Positions 6,227 through 14,482 of a stretch of DNA of 22,138 nucleotides are shown piece by piece (the first letter of the stretch is position 1; each line of letters starts with the position of its first letter). The notes under the pieces are model-generated. The model did not search any database and had not been told where the DNA came from. It was given only the letters and a program-made list of their open reading frames with translations. Made by a program: the position numbers and the translations under genes. Source of the DNA: JBBIRM01 sp037441765 (GTDB lineage: Bacteria; Desulfobacterota; BSN033; UBA1163); assembly GCA_037441765.1 (NCBI GenBank), contig JBBIRM010000031.1, positions 1 to 22,138 of the forward strand, given 5' to 3'.

Positions 6227-7510
6227 TCATTCCACACACTCAATCTTTGCACCGAGAGATTTCATCAATTCATAAAAATTGGGGAAGGATACTTTGCAAT
6301 ACTCCGCATCAGATATTTCTGTCTCACCTTCAGCCATTAGCCCGGCAATGGCTGTAGCCATGACGATTCGATGGTCGTGACGGCCATCAATCTTTGCCCC
6401 CTTGAGATTAGCGGGGTATATGGTTAGAGTGTCGGATGTTTCTTCAAACCTTCCTCCCATCTTACTCAGTTCTTCACGAATGGAACGTGTGCGATCGGTC
6501 TCCTTAAGACGGCTGGCACCAATGTTATAAAGCACAGTCTTCCCCTTAGCCTTACAGCCAAGCACTGCAAGAATTGGCACCGCATCTGGGGTTCCAGAGC
6601 AATCAATTCCAATACCCTGTAACTCTTTTCCACCCTCAACAGTCACAGTGCGTCCACCCTCCTCGAAACTCACCTTGGCTCCCATCTCTTTGAGGATGTA
6701 AGGATATCTTCGCTCACCTGCAAAGTCATCAGGATCCATTCCTACAAAGGTCACTTTGGAATCTGTGATAGCAGCACCGATCATGGGATAGCCTGAACTA
6801 CCCCAATCCGCAGGGATATGGGATTTGAAGGCCTTATATGTTTGGTTACCAGGGACATGAAACTCTTCATAATTTTTATGACTGCATGTGGCACCAGCCA
6901 TCTTCATCCATGCCATGGTCATATCTATGTAGGGTCGTTCCATGAGATTGTCTTCAAAAACGGTGACCCCTTCCCGGGTTAATGCCCCAGCGATAAGCAG
7001 TGGGGTAAGCCACTGGGAATTAATACCTGGTAACTTAGTATGTCCTCCTTTAAGCGGTCCCTTGATTACCAGAGGTGCTACTCCAGCGTTACGAGTGGAG
7101 AAGACTTTGGCACCTAAGTCGTTCAGGGCATCGATGAGGGGCTGGGCAGGACGTCTGCAGATTTGGTAGTCGCCAGTGATAACAGAGTAGCCATCGACGA
7201 GTGAGGCAACAGCAGTAAGAATATAGTAACCCGTGCCAGAGTTTCCAGCATCAAGTACACAATCCGGGACTTTTGGCTGGTTCGCTACCCCCTCAAAGAT
7301 CCATTCTTTGGGATTAGAAGTATCGATTTTGGCACCCAAGGCCTTCATCATCCCAACAATGGAGTAACTGTCCACCCCGGGTAATGGGTTAGTTACATGA
7401 GATACACCCTCAGCCAGACCTCCGAGGACAATGGCACGGGCAGTCGCAGACTTATTACCAGGGATTTGAACGGTCCCCTGCAAATTCGATCGCTTCACAA
7501 TGAATTTCAT
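6227..7510 (-). CDS. AroA-like enolpyruvyl transferase (EPSP synthase family)
   Basis: The 427-residue protein has the EPSP synthase fold throughout, and most catalytic motifs are visible: GNKSATAR (18-25), RRP (119-121), NSQWL (164-168), PDA (308-310), RLKETDR (334-340) and DHR (379-381). The usual GNxGTxxR motif reads GNSGTGYY (89-96), so the Arg equivalent to E. coli Arg100 is Tyr. The family transfers enolpyruvate from PEP to shikimate-3-phosphate, but no other aro gene is present, and the gene lies between an MmgE/PrpD gene and a radical SAM gene in a transporter operon. It may be the true AroA or a paralogue with another acceptor. I chose the ATG at 7510, with GGAG 9 bases upstream, over a TTG at 7525. 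Confidence 0.85.
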   Translation of the reverse strand: MKFIVKRSNLQGTVQIPGNKSATARAIVLGGLAEGVSHVTNPLPGVDSYSIVGMMKALGAKIDTSNPKEWIFEGVANQPKVPDCVLDAGNSGTGYYILTAVASLVDGYSVITGDYQICRRPAQPLIDALNDLGAKVFSTRNAGVAPLVIKGPLKGGHTKLPGINSQWLTPLLIAGALTREGVTVFEDNLMERPYIDMTMAWMKMAGATCSHKNYEEFHVPGNQTYKAFKSHIPADWGSSGYPMIGAAITDSKVTFVGMDPDDFAGERRYPYILKEMGAKVSFEEGGRTVTVEGGKELQGIGIDCSGTPDAVPILAVLGCKAKGKTVLYNIGASRLKETDRTRSIREELSKMGGRFEETSDTLTIYPANLKGAKIDGRHDHRIVMATAIAGLMAEGETEISDAEYCKVSFPNFYELMKSLGAKIECVE

Positions 7511-7554
7511 GTCCTTGTTCTCCAATGAAAAGGACTAATTTTTTGTAAGCGAGG

Positions 7555-8937
7555 TTACGCGGTGGACAATAGTCCAACTAGCTGACGGCAATCACTGCAT
7601 TGCTCCAGATTCATAATGATTCCTATCAAATCTTTTGTTCGGGATCCCCCGAGAACAGGGGCAGACAGATTCTGAAACTTTTCCACCACATCCTGCCAAG
7701 AAACAGGGTTCATGGGGTCACCCTTCGGGAAATCGACACGGGCTTCAAATTCTTTTCCACTTGTTAGTCGGATTTTCATAATGGAAGTTCGATACCCCTT
7801 ACCTTCCGGAGATTCAGGGTATAGGTCATCTAAAGACTCATCTAATTTTACCTCAACCTTTTTTGCCAACTCTTTTATAAGAGGATGATTAAGCATCTCG
7901 GGCGAAAAGTCTTCCAGTCTGATTGGGCGCTTCTTAATCAATACCGTTGCAACAACATAAGGAATGCTGAACCGCGCATCGATGGAAGTTGACGGAGTTT
8001 GGCCCCTGTTGAGCTGAAAGGGGATGGTGTCCGTAGTCACTTCAATCTTCTTAATGCTCTTTAGATCAAAATCATGTTTCTGTACTAAATTTAGGGCAGC
8101 ATCCGCGGAGGAATGTGTAAATCGACAAGAAGCATGCGGTTTTATGCACGTAGTTCGAATAATCCACTCCTGCCCCAAACCTTCCAAAGCAGTATTGGAT
8201 GGCTTTTGAGCGCCTAATGCTCGGTATAATCCCAATTCTCCTTCAAGAATACTCTCCGTTCCTGTGAATCCTTTCTTTGCAAGAAGACATGAAAAGACAC
8301 CCGTCCTTGCTGCCCAACCGGTATAGAGGTCTTTTACGTCTCCCCCCACCCTACAAGGTTCGAAAGGAGCAACAGGGACTACACCGCAGATGCCAAAGGC
8401 ATTCTTTAATTCTTTTTGGGACAATCCCATCAATTTTCCTGCCGTGGCAGCTGCCCCGAACGTTCCCCCAAACATTACAAGATGGATACCCTTTCGAAAG
8501 GCCTGGGGATAGAGCGGAATACCAACCCGATGAGCCTCATACCCAAGGGCTACCGATAGAAGAAGGTCTTTGCCTGAACTTCTAAGATACTCTCCAACGC
8601 CTAATGCTGTTGGGACAACCATGCACCCAGGATGTCCCCCGCCTAACTTATTCACATCTGAATATTCCAATGTATCAGCCTTTGAGGCATTAAGAAGGAT
8701 ACTTCCCAATAAAGATGCCTTTCTTGCACTACCGATAATGGTAGAGTTTCCCTTTCCCTCTTCGCTTTCAAGGATAAATTCTTCTAAAATTTTAATAGAA
8801 GTTTGATTTGCTCCTCCTAAGGCACAGCCGATTGTATCAAGAATGCTCTTTCGGCAAATCTCTACAATATCTTCTGGAAGATCTTCAAATTTTGTCTCTT
8901 CAATAAATTGGCCTAATTGGGAGGAGATGGATTCCAT
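7555..8937 (-). CDS. MmgE/PrpD family protein
   Basis: At 460 residues this is a full-length MmgE/PrpD member, a family that includes 2-methylcitrate dehydratase and cis-aconitate decarboxylase. Visible marks are the N-terminal ILDTIGCALGG helix, the DTLEYSDVNKLGGGHPGCMVVP segment around residue 90, the Gly/Ala-rich helices (GTFGAAATAGKLMGLS) and KPHASCRFTHSSADAAL in the second half. It is likely cytoplasmic and acts on a hydroxy- or unsaturated polycarboxylate, but the substrate cannot be read from sequence. Its ATG lies 3 bases after the HAD stop codon, so translation is probably coupled. The next gene follows after about 44 bases. Pairing with a TTT transporter supports a catabolic role on an imported acid. 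Confidence 0.88.
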   Translation of the reverse strand: MESISSQLGQFIEETKFEDLPEDIVEICRKSILDTIGCALGGANQTSIKILEEFILESEEGKGNSTIIGSARKASLLGSILLNASKADTLEYSDVNKLGGGHPGCMVVPTALGVGEYLRSSGKDLLLSVALGYEAHRVGIPLYPQAFRKGIHLVMFGGTFGAAATAGKLMGLSQKELKNAFGICGVVPVAPFEPCRVGGDVKDLYTGWAARTGVFSCLLAKKGFTGTESILEGELGLYRALGAQKPSNTALEGLGQEWIIRTTCIKPHASCRFTHSSADAALNLVQKHDFDLKSIKKIEVTTDTIPFQLNRGQTPSTSIDARFSIPYVVATVLIKKRPIRLEDFSPEMLNHPLIKELAKKVEVKLDESLDDLYPESPEGKGYRTSIMKIRLTSGKEFEARVDFPKGDPMNPVSWQDVVEKFQNLSAPVLGGSRTKDLIGIIMNLEQCSDCRQLVGLLSTA

Positions 8938-8940
8938 GCA

Positions 8941-9657
8941 TCACTTACTCGAATGAAGGCTTGACTCTAATATCTTAGTCAATCCGTGAAGATCTTTCAC
9001 CTCGTAATCCGGTTTCACACCTTCGAGCTTCTCTTGAGCTCGATTAAGCCAAACCGTCTTCATACCCAATGCGATACCTCCTTGAACATCCCATTGGGGT
9101 CTTGCGCAGTAAAGAACATCCTCTACCTCAAAGTGATTTTCTTTGAGTACCCAATAATAGGCACGGGGCGATGGTTTGCATGCTCTTATCTCATCCATTG
9201 TACCAACGAAATCGGGTCTAAACCCACCCATTTTGTTTACCATCATCTCCAAGTATCTTTTTTCTACGTTTGAAAAGATAAGGATCTTTGCCATTTCTTT
9301 CTGTCTACCCAACGCTGATATGGTATCCGGAAAAGGTTGAACTTGATCCCATAGGTCTATCATGAAATGAACGTCATCGGGATTACCAGGGATTCCAAGG
9401 TATCTGAAGGTGTAGATTAAAGATTCTCTAAGGGTCTCGGTGAAATCTTGATATTGGCCAAATGCAACCCTATGGTTCACCATGATAAGGAATTTGTGCC
9501 AAATCATTTTGAATTCTTCACCATCTATTTTACTCTCATAGTGTTTGACTATATTTTGGCTTGCTTCAATCCAAACCGTGCTCCAGTCAAACAAAGTATT
9601 TTTAGAATCATAAAAAATTGCTTTAGGCCATTTACCCTTCTTCTGTTTCATACCCAT
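8941..9657 (-). CDS. HAD-superfamily hydrolase, haloacid dehalogenase type II-like
   Basis: This 238-residue protein carries all four HAD motifs: nucleophile Asp17 in YDSKNTLFD, Ser129-Asn130 in ILIFSN, Lys161 in ACKPSP and Asp190 in PQWDVQGG. Overall it resembles L-2-haloacid dehalogenases. However, the halide-binding Arg of the WRxKQ segment is not seen, and the serine and asparagine before the motif IV Asp (SSNxWD) are replaced (CARPQWD). Dehalogenation is therefore doubtful and a phosphatase or other hydrolase role is possible. The ATG at 9657 has AGGAG 7 bases upstream. It lies 34 bases after tctA and 3 bases before the MmgE/PrpD gene, inside the same operon. Confidence 0.82.
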   Translation of the reverse strand: MGMKQKKGKWPKAIFYDSKNTLFDWSTVWIEASQNIVKHYESKIDGEEFKMIWHKFLIMVNHRVAFGQYQDFTETLRESLIYTFRYLGIPGNPDDVHFMIDLWDQVQPFPDTISALGRQKEMAKILIFSNVEKRYLEMMVNKMGGFRPDFVGTMDEIRACKPSPRAYYWVLKENHFEVEDVLYCARPQWDVQGGIALGMKTVWLNRAQEKLEGVKPDYEVKDLHGLTKILESSLHSSK

Positions 9658-9691
9658 CTTTTATCTCCTTTCTCCCATTGATTCGATTTTT

Positions 9692-11194
9692 TTATGCTCG
9701 TGCTCCTTTTTGCTTTTTAGGGGTTGCAAAGAAAGAGTGTATTTGGATAATCAGAAGGATTGCGACAGTCATAATGCAAATCAATGAAATTGGGCGGGTA
9801 AAAAAAATGCCAAAGCCTCCTCCTGATATGCTCAAAGATTGGCGAAAGCTAGACTCGAAAATGGGACTGAGCACATAGGCCATTGCCAAAGGGGCAGGCT
9901 CAAAGCCAAATTTTTTCATTAAAAAGCCGATGAAACCGAAGAGAACCATCAGGTAAATATCGAAAACAGAGTTGTTTAAGCTATATGCTCCGACAAGACA
10001 GAAGAATAGGATCAGTGGAAAAAGGATAACATAGGGTATTCTTAAAATCCTCACCCATAAACTTATCAGTGGAAGGTTGAGAGCCAACAGCATAGCATTT
10101 CCAAGATACATGCTCATCATCAGCCCCCAAAAGATATCGGGATGATTTCGAATCAACAAAGGTCCAGGATGAATACCCTGTATCAGGAGACCTCCGTAAA
10201 GAACAGCCATCACCACGTTCGGAGGTATGCCCAATGAAAGGAGAGGGATCAGACAGGATTGGGCCGCTGCATTATTTGCCGATTCAGGAGCCGCAACTCC
10301 TTCTATAATACCAGTACCAAATTTTTCAGGATGCTTCGATAATCTTTTTTCTAAGGCATAAGAGACAAAAGAACTAATAACTGCTCCGCCTCCGGGAAGG
10401 ACTCCTAAGAAGAATCCGATAACAGTTCCCCTAAGGATCGACCATTTTGCCACTAACCAATCCTTTAACGATGAATATAATCCTTTGATTTCAGCCTTAT
10501 ATATCTCTCTTTTCATTGCTTGCTCGATATTGATGATCACTTCAGAGATGCCAAAGAGCCCCATAACTAAAGGGACAATTCCTACCCCATCCATTAGCTC
10601 ACTGATTCCAAAGGTGAACCGGGGTTTCGCAACGAATGGGTCCAATCCCACTAACCCTATTAATAGCCCTAAAAGCGCCATCATGAGCGATTTGTACATG
10701 GAACCTTGGGTGAGAAAGGTGAGAATTACTAATCCAACGCAAACCAGACCAAAATATTCTGGTGGTCCAAACCTAAGTGCGGCTTTTGCAAGTGGATAAG
10801 CTAAGAACATCAGGCCAAGGATTGTAGCTGTCCCCGCGATAAAAGATCCAATGGCTGAAACCCCCAAAGCTAAACCCGCCATTCCTTTCCTTGCCATTTG
10901 ATAACCATCTAAGCAGGTAACTACTGTAGATGCCTCTCCAGGAATGTTGGCCAATATGGAGGTTATGGACCCCCCATACTGGGCTCCGTAGTAAATGCCT
11001 GCAAGCATAATAATGGCGCTAACCGGCGAGATATGAAAAGTCACAGGCAGAAGAAGAGACATTGTTGCCACTGGACCAATTCCGGGAAGAACCCCAATCA
11101 ATGTTCCAATAGAGACACCGATAAAACAATATAGGAGATTTATCGGTTGTATGGCGACTTGAAGTCCATAAATTATATAATGCAATAATTCCAT
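9692..11194 (-). CDS. tctA: TTT transporter large membrane subunit TctA
   Basis: The 500-residue protein is the normal length for TctA, the 12-helix subunit of tripartite tricarboxylate transporters that moves carboxylates across the inner membrane using an ion gradient. Diagnostic motifs are GTLIGVLPGIGPVAT near residue 30, IPGEASTVVTCLDGYQMARKG (about 84-104), the inverted-repeat partner GFFLGVLPGGGAV near the middle and EGVAAPESANNAAAQ after it. It starts 12 bases after tctB with a weak ribosome-binding site, which suggests coupling. The substrate could be citrate, tricarballylate, an aromatic acid or another carboxylate. Confidence 0.95.
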   Translation of the reverse strand: MELLHYIIYGLQVAIQPINLLYCFIGVSIGTLIGVLPGIGPVATMSLLLPVTFHISPVSAIIMLAGIYYGAQYGGSITSILANIPGEASTVVTCLDGYQMARKGMAGLALGVSAIGSFIAGTATILGLMFLAYPLAKAALRFGPPEYFGLVCVGLVILTFLTQGSMYKSLMMALLGLLIGLVGLDPFVAKPRFTFGISELMDGVGIVPLVMGLFGISEVIINIEQAMKREIYKAEIKGLYSSLKDWLVAKWSILRGTVIGFFLGVLPGGGAVISSFVSYALEKRLSKHPEKFGTGIIEGVAAPESANNAAAQSCLIPLLSLGIPPNVVMAVLYGGLLIQGIHPGPLLIRNHPDIFWGLMMSMYLGNAMLLALNLPLISLWVRILRIPYVILFPLILFFCLVGAYSLNNSVFDIYLMVLFGFIGFLMKKFGFEPAPLAMAYVLSPIFESSFRQSLSISGGGFGIFFTRPISLICIMTVAILLIIQIHSFFATPKKQKGARA

Positions 11195-11206
11195 CCTAAT
11201 TTTTGA

Positions 11207-11665
11207 TCAGATCCCCAAAAAGCCTCTGGGGAAGGGTAATCCCAGCAAGAGGATGAAGATCAGATAACCAAAGATTACAGTTACGAGGGATATGACAATG
11301 GTCGATCTCCACTTTTGCTGGCCTATGACCCCCACTAATAATAACATGAGGATAAAGGTAGAGATGGGGAAGCCAAGAAAGTTAAAAAAAATTCCATATC
11401 CCAATAGAATCCCCAAGACCGAAAGAACTTTTGCCCACTTGATCTCCTCAAAGATCCCCTCCGCGCTACTTCCCTTTGCTGTTCGAAATAGACTTCTAAT
11501 GCACATGAAGATAGACATCAGAGCCAGTAGAGAGGCAATTCCAAAGGGGAGAAAACCAGGTCCTGGATTATGGGTGCTCTGAAGCCCGAGTCGGTAGGCT
11601 ATCATAGAGGCACCGATGCCTATGGTCATTAAAAACAAACCTGAAAAGAAATCACCATTTTTCAT
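11207..11665 (-). CDS. tctB: TTT transporter small membrane subunit TctB
   Basis: About 152 residues with four hydrophobic segments, the first beginning right after KNGDFFSG and followed by the NPGPGFLPFGIA loop typical of TctB. It works with TctA in the inner membrane. I chose the ATG at 11665, which puts the first helix at the N-terminus as in the family. A TTG at 11701, 4 bases after the tctC stop, would add 12 hydrophilic residues. Neither has a strong ribosome-binding site. It lies between tctC and tctA in the standard C-B-A order. Confidence 0.88.
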   Translation of the reverse strand: MKNGDFFSGLFLMTIGIGASMIAYRLGLQSTHNPGPGFLPFGIASLLALMSIFMCIRSLFRTAKGSSAEGIFEEIKWAKVLSVLGILLGYGIFFNFLGFPISTFILMLLLVGVIGQQKWRSTIVISLVTVIFGYLIFILLLGLPFPRGFLGI

Positions 11666-11705
11666 ATAATCATCTTTGTGACAAAGATAACCCTCTTCCA
11701 ATGAT

Positions 11706-12701
11706 CTACTTTTTTTCGGTCTTATACATACCTGCTTCTTTTATTAACTCCTCGTAAGTAATGCTGGTTTTTTTGAGATAGTCAAAAAGGGCGTTTCCGC
11801 TGAGGGGTTTCAAAATGAGTTCCTGATCCTCTACTACTCTCTTAAAAGCATCACTTTTCATTCCATCGTTGAAAGCCTTTTCCAGGACTTTCTTTACAGG
11901 GTCAGGAATTCCTTTAGGTGCAAGAATGATGGCAAGCAAAGGTGCTTCGAAGTCATAATGCATATCTTCGAATGTCGTTTGAGGACCGTGACCAGCAGCG
12001 TAGTTCACCTTTTCATCGGAGAGGATGATCCTTATGGTATTCGCAGCCACGTGGCTCCTGTATGGAGCAGCCGTCCCACCTCCCATCATTGTGTGACCAC
12101 CTAATAAGGCATTAATGGTTGGAATCTCACAAGGAAATGGGACACTTTTAAAAGTGAATCCCTCCTTTTTGGATATCCGGACCATGCCAAAATAGAAAGA
12201 GGAAGCTACACAATGGCCGAAAATAAGCTGACCTGGATTCTTCTTCGCCCAGTCGACCAACTCTTCCCACTTTTTGAAGGGGCTGTCTGACCTGACTGTC
12301 CACACATTCTTCCATTTTCCAATCATCATAAAGAGATCCAAGTCTTTAAAGGGATCGTATTCTAAGTGGCTAATATGGGGTGCCCTTGTAATAGGGGTAT
12401 CCGTTGTAAGAAGCAAGGTATAACCGTCTGCTTTTTCTTTGGTGAGAAGTGAAGTAGCTACTGCTCCACCGCCACCCGGTTTACTTATAACCACAATCTT
12501 TTGGCCGAGGGTCTTTTCAGATCCTTCTGCTAAAGCACGGGCAAGCACATCCGCCGCCCCTCCCGCAGGGAACCCAACCCAGAGGGTAATTGGCCGTGTT
12601 GGGAAGCTCACTTGGGCAAATAAAGTGTAATGGAGTGATATATAACTACAAAGGGCAACAAGTAAAATAAGGAACAAGTGTTTTAAAAAAATCTTTTTCA
12701 T
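11706..12701 (-). CDS. tctC: TTT transporter solute-binding protein TctC (Bug family)
   Basis: A 331-residue periplasmic binding protein with an N-terminal signal peptide (Lys-rich start, hydrophobic core, Phe-Ala-Gln near residue 30). FPTRPITLWVGFPAGGAADVLARALA and VVISKPGGGGAVAT are the classic Bug-family ligand loops. The pocket residues do not reveal the ligand. Its ATG overlaps the iclR stop as ATGA (12698-12701) and has AGGAGG 9 bases upstream, so it is both coupled to iclR and independently well translated. Confidence 0.93.
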   Translation of the reverse strand: MKKIFLKHLFLILLVALCSYISLHYTLFAQVSFPTRPITLWVGFPAGGAADVLARALAEGSEKTLGQKIVVISKPGGGGAVATSLLTKEKADGYTLLLTTDTPITRAPHISHLEYDPFKDLDLFMMIGKWKNVWTVRSDSPFKKWEELVDWAKKNPGQLIFGHCVASSFYFGMVRISKKEGFTFKSVPFPCEIPTINALLGGHTMMGGGTAAPYRSHVAANTIRIILSDEKVNYAAGHGPQTTFEDMHYDFEAPLLAIILAPKGIPDPVKKVLEKAFNDGMKSDAFKRVVEDQELILKPLSGNALFDYLKKTSITYEELIKEAGMYKTEKK

Positions 12702-13513
12702 TTTTTATTTCCTCCTCGTATAATATATTTGTTCATAAGTGGATTATGAACCAAACCAAGGTCCTTTGAAATTTTTATTGCCGTTTGAACAAGTAGAGGG
12801 GCATATTTCTCAATTAGTTTTTTTCGACTAACTAATGGACTGAAAACAGGTATATTGATTCCAGCAACAACCTCGCCATTGGCATTAAAGATTGGTGCGC
12901 CAATTGCCCTTAATCCTTTGAACAGTTCTTCATCATTAACTGCATATCCATTTTTTCGCACTTGAATAAGGAGTTTTTTTAGGTCCTTTCCATTTGGCCC
13001 AATATGTTTGATTGCTTCAGGATCTCCTAACAATTCATTCAAAACTAAATCAAATTTTTCCTGATTCAGAAAGGCTAATATTGCCCTCCCTATAGAGGAT
13101 AGGTAAAGATTTAGACGGCTTCCTATATGAAAATCTGTATTAATGACTTGCCTTCTACTTATCCGCTCGATATAAACCACCTCCTTACCATCAAGGATTC
13201 CTAAATTCACAGTTTGGTCTGATGATTTCGAAAGTTCTTCTAGGTGAGGAAGTGCAACTTTCCTTAATTCCATATTTGATATAACAATTAGGCCCAATGA
13301 CAAAATTTTTGGGCTAAGAGAATATTGTTTTTGGTATGAGTTGAAAGAGACATAATTTAAAGAGATGAGGGTATGAAGTAGCCTTAGAACGGTACTTTTA
13401 TGTAAACAAGTTTTTTGTGCAATTTCTTGAAGCCTTAAGGTAGGACGGTCGGGTGTAAATGATTCAAGGATAGCTAACCCTCTTTGAAGCGAATTAACAT
13501 TACGGTGTACCAT
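12698..13513 (-). CDS. IclR-family transcriptional regulator
   Basis: The 271-residue protein has the N-terminal winged helix-turn-helix of IclR proteins (NSLQRGLAILESF, LRLQEIAQKTCLHKSTVLRLL, about 6-46) and the C-terminal GAF-like effector domain (IGSRLNLYLSSIGRAILAFL; AVNDEELFKGLRAIGAPIF; VAGINIPVF). It is the first gene of the eight-gene run and overlaps tctC by four bases, so it probably senses the transported compound or a product and controls the whole operon, including itself. An inverted repeat abuts its start codon. No Shine-Dalgarno sequence is visible because the operator occupies that place. Confidence 0.92.
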   Translation of the reverse strand: MVHRNVNSLQRGLAILESFTPDRPTLRLQEIAQKTCLHKSTVLRLLHTLISLNYVSFNSYQKQYSLSPKILSLGLIVISNMELRKVALPHLEELSKSSDQTVNLGILDGKEVVYIERISRRQVINTDFHIGSRLNLYLSSIGRAILAFLNQEKFDLVLNELLGDPEAIKHIGPNGKDLKKLLIQVRKNGYAVNDEELFKGLRAIGAPIFNANGEVVAGINIPVFSPLVSRKKLIEKYAPLLVQTAIKISKDLGLVHNPLMNKYIIRGGNKK

Positions 13514-13532
13514 AGTTTCACTATGCGAAACT
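13514..13532 (-). promoter_or_regulatory. candidate IclR operator, AGTTTC-N7-GAAACT
   Basis: A perfect 6-bp inverted repeat with a 7-base spacer directly abuts the iclR start codon (minus strand AGTTTCGCATAGTGAAACT). The GTTTC...GAAAC layout resembles operators described for several IclR-family repressors. It lies downstream of the predicted start of transcription, where bound repressor would block RNA polymerase or hide the start codon. Confidence 0.6.
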
Positions 13533-13547
13533 TAATTTTATTTTTTA

Positions 13548-13575
13548 TTTATCATTTTTTAAAAATGAAAGTCAA
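13548..13575 (-). promoter_or_regulatory. predicted promoter of the iclR-tct operon
   Basis: On the minus strand TTGACT (13570-13575) and GATAAA (13548-13553) are 16 bases apart, with five and four consensus matches. Transcription would begin near 13541, just before the inverted repeat at 13514-13532. The surroundings are very AT-rich, which raises the chance of a spurious -10 match. Confidence 0.4.
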
Positions 13576-13737
13576 TAAAAATTTTTAATGGGTTGTAATG
13601 CCTCACTGAAGCGTAGGAAGGTATTTGATGGGTTGGAAAATGTCTTAGGACCGAGAAGGATGTTTCCTAAAATCTCAGAATGCTGATGGATTTATTTTAT
13701 CTATCAAGAACTCTATTTCACTGGAGATAGATTATCG

Positions 13738-13766
13738 TTGACCAATTTAGAAATTTACGGTAACAA
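13738..13766 (+). promoter_or_regulatory. predicted promoter of the PEBP-family gene
   Basis: TTGACC (13738-13743) and TAACAA (13761-13766) are 17 bases apart. A small inverted repeat lies just upstream (ATCTATC at 13699-13705 with GATAGAT at 13726-13732) and could be a regulator site. The stretch 13576-13737 between this and the iclR promoter holds nothing else I can identify. Confidence 0.4.
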
Positions 13767-13809
13767 TAAATTGATGTATGAAAAAAAAGATTAAAAGGGG
13801 GTGGTAGAA

Positions 13810-14364
13810 ATGGAGGGAATTAAAAAAGGTTTTTTATTTTTGGTCAGTGGAATGATCCTGTTACTAAGTCAAAATCTTGGGTTTGGAGGTGATAAGATGG
13901 AAATTACATCTTCTGCATTCAAAGATGGGGAAAAGATACCCATTCAGTATGTGATGCCAGGAGCAGGAGGAAAGAATGTTTCAATCCCTTTATCCTGGAA
14001 GAACATCCCGGCAGGAACGAAATCTTTTTGCCTTTCGATTATTGACCCACATCCAGTCGCTCAGAATTGGGTCCATTGGCTGGTCATTAACATTCCTGCG
14101 CAGGTAAATTCCCTTGAGGAAGGGGCCTCTAAAAAGAAAATGCCAAAGGGATGCCTTGAACTCAAAAACTCCTGGGGCGATATTGGCTATGGGGGTCCGC
14201 AACCTCCGAAAGGAACAGGTGACCATCCTTATGTCATCACCCTCTATGCTCTCAATGTAGAAAGACTTGACCTTGGAGTAAACACTTCTCTCTCCGCCTT
14301 TAAAAAGGCGATCGAGGGGAAGGTCATCGGTCAGGCATCGATCACAGGGAAATATGGACGGTAG
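13810..14364 (+). CDS. secreted PEBP-family protein (YbhB/YbcL-like)
   Basis: This protein of about 184 residues has a hydrophobic signal segment (FLFLVSGMILLLS) and then the phosphatidylethanolamine-binding-protein fold of the bacterial YbhB/YbcL group. The fold's marks are ITSSAFKDGEKIPIQYVM, SIPLSWKNIPAGTKSF, the ligand-site segment IIDPHP, WVHWLVINIP and GPQPPKGTGDHPY, and the closing IGQASITGKYGR. It is probably periplasmic and its ligand is unknown. I chose the ATG at 13810 because AGGGGG lies 8 bases upstream; a GTG at 13801 is the alternative. It shares direction with the next gene but is separated from it by a hairpin region. Confidence 0.85.
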   Translation: MEGIKKGFLFLVSGMILLLSQNLGFGGDKMEITSSAFKDGEKIPIQYVMPGAGGKNVSIPLSWKNIPAGTKSFCLSIIDPHPVAQNWVHWLVINIPAQVNSLEEGASKKKMPKGCLELKNSWGDIGYGGPQPPKGTGDHPYVITLYALNVERLDLGVNTSLSAFKKAIEGKVIGQASITGKYGR

Positions 14365-14416
14365 GGCCAATAAAAAAGGGACTGCCGTAAAAAGGACTGT
14401 CCCCTTTATGGGCCCT
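14363..14416 (+). terminator. possible hairpin terminator after the PEBP-family gene
   Basis: AGGGCC (14363-14368) can pair with GGCCCT (14411-14416). Inside it GGGAC (14378-14382) can pair with GTCCC (14399-14403). The stems are imperfect and no long T-tract follows, so termination is only a guess. The AAAAAGG-ACTG unit occurs twice inside. Confidence 0.3.
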
Positions 14417-14482
14417 GCTTGCCCATTATGAAAAATTATGTGGAATATGTTAAAGAAATTATTAAAACAAAAGGGGTTTGGT

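Noticed and set aside
7511..7525. TTG start for the AroA-like gene
   Set aside because: No ribosome-binding site lies before the TTG, while the ATG 15 bases later has GGAG at 9 bases.
11666..11701. TTG start for tctB
   Set aside because: It would add a hydrophilic N-terminal extension unlike other TctB proteins; the ATG at 11665 gives the usual N-terminus.
14365..14482. Glycine riboswitch upstream of the gcvT-glyA gene
   Set aside because: The spacer of about 118 bases holds only an imperfect hairpin and none of the conserved tandem aptamer elements.
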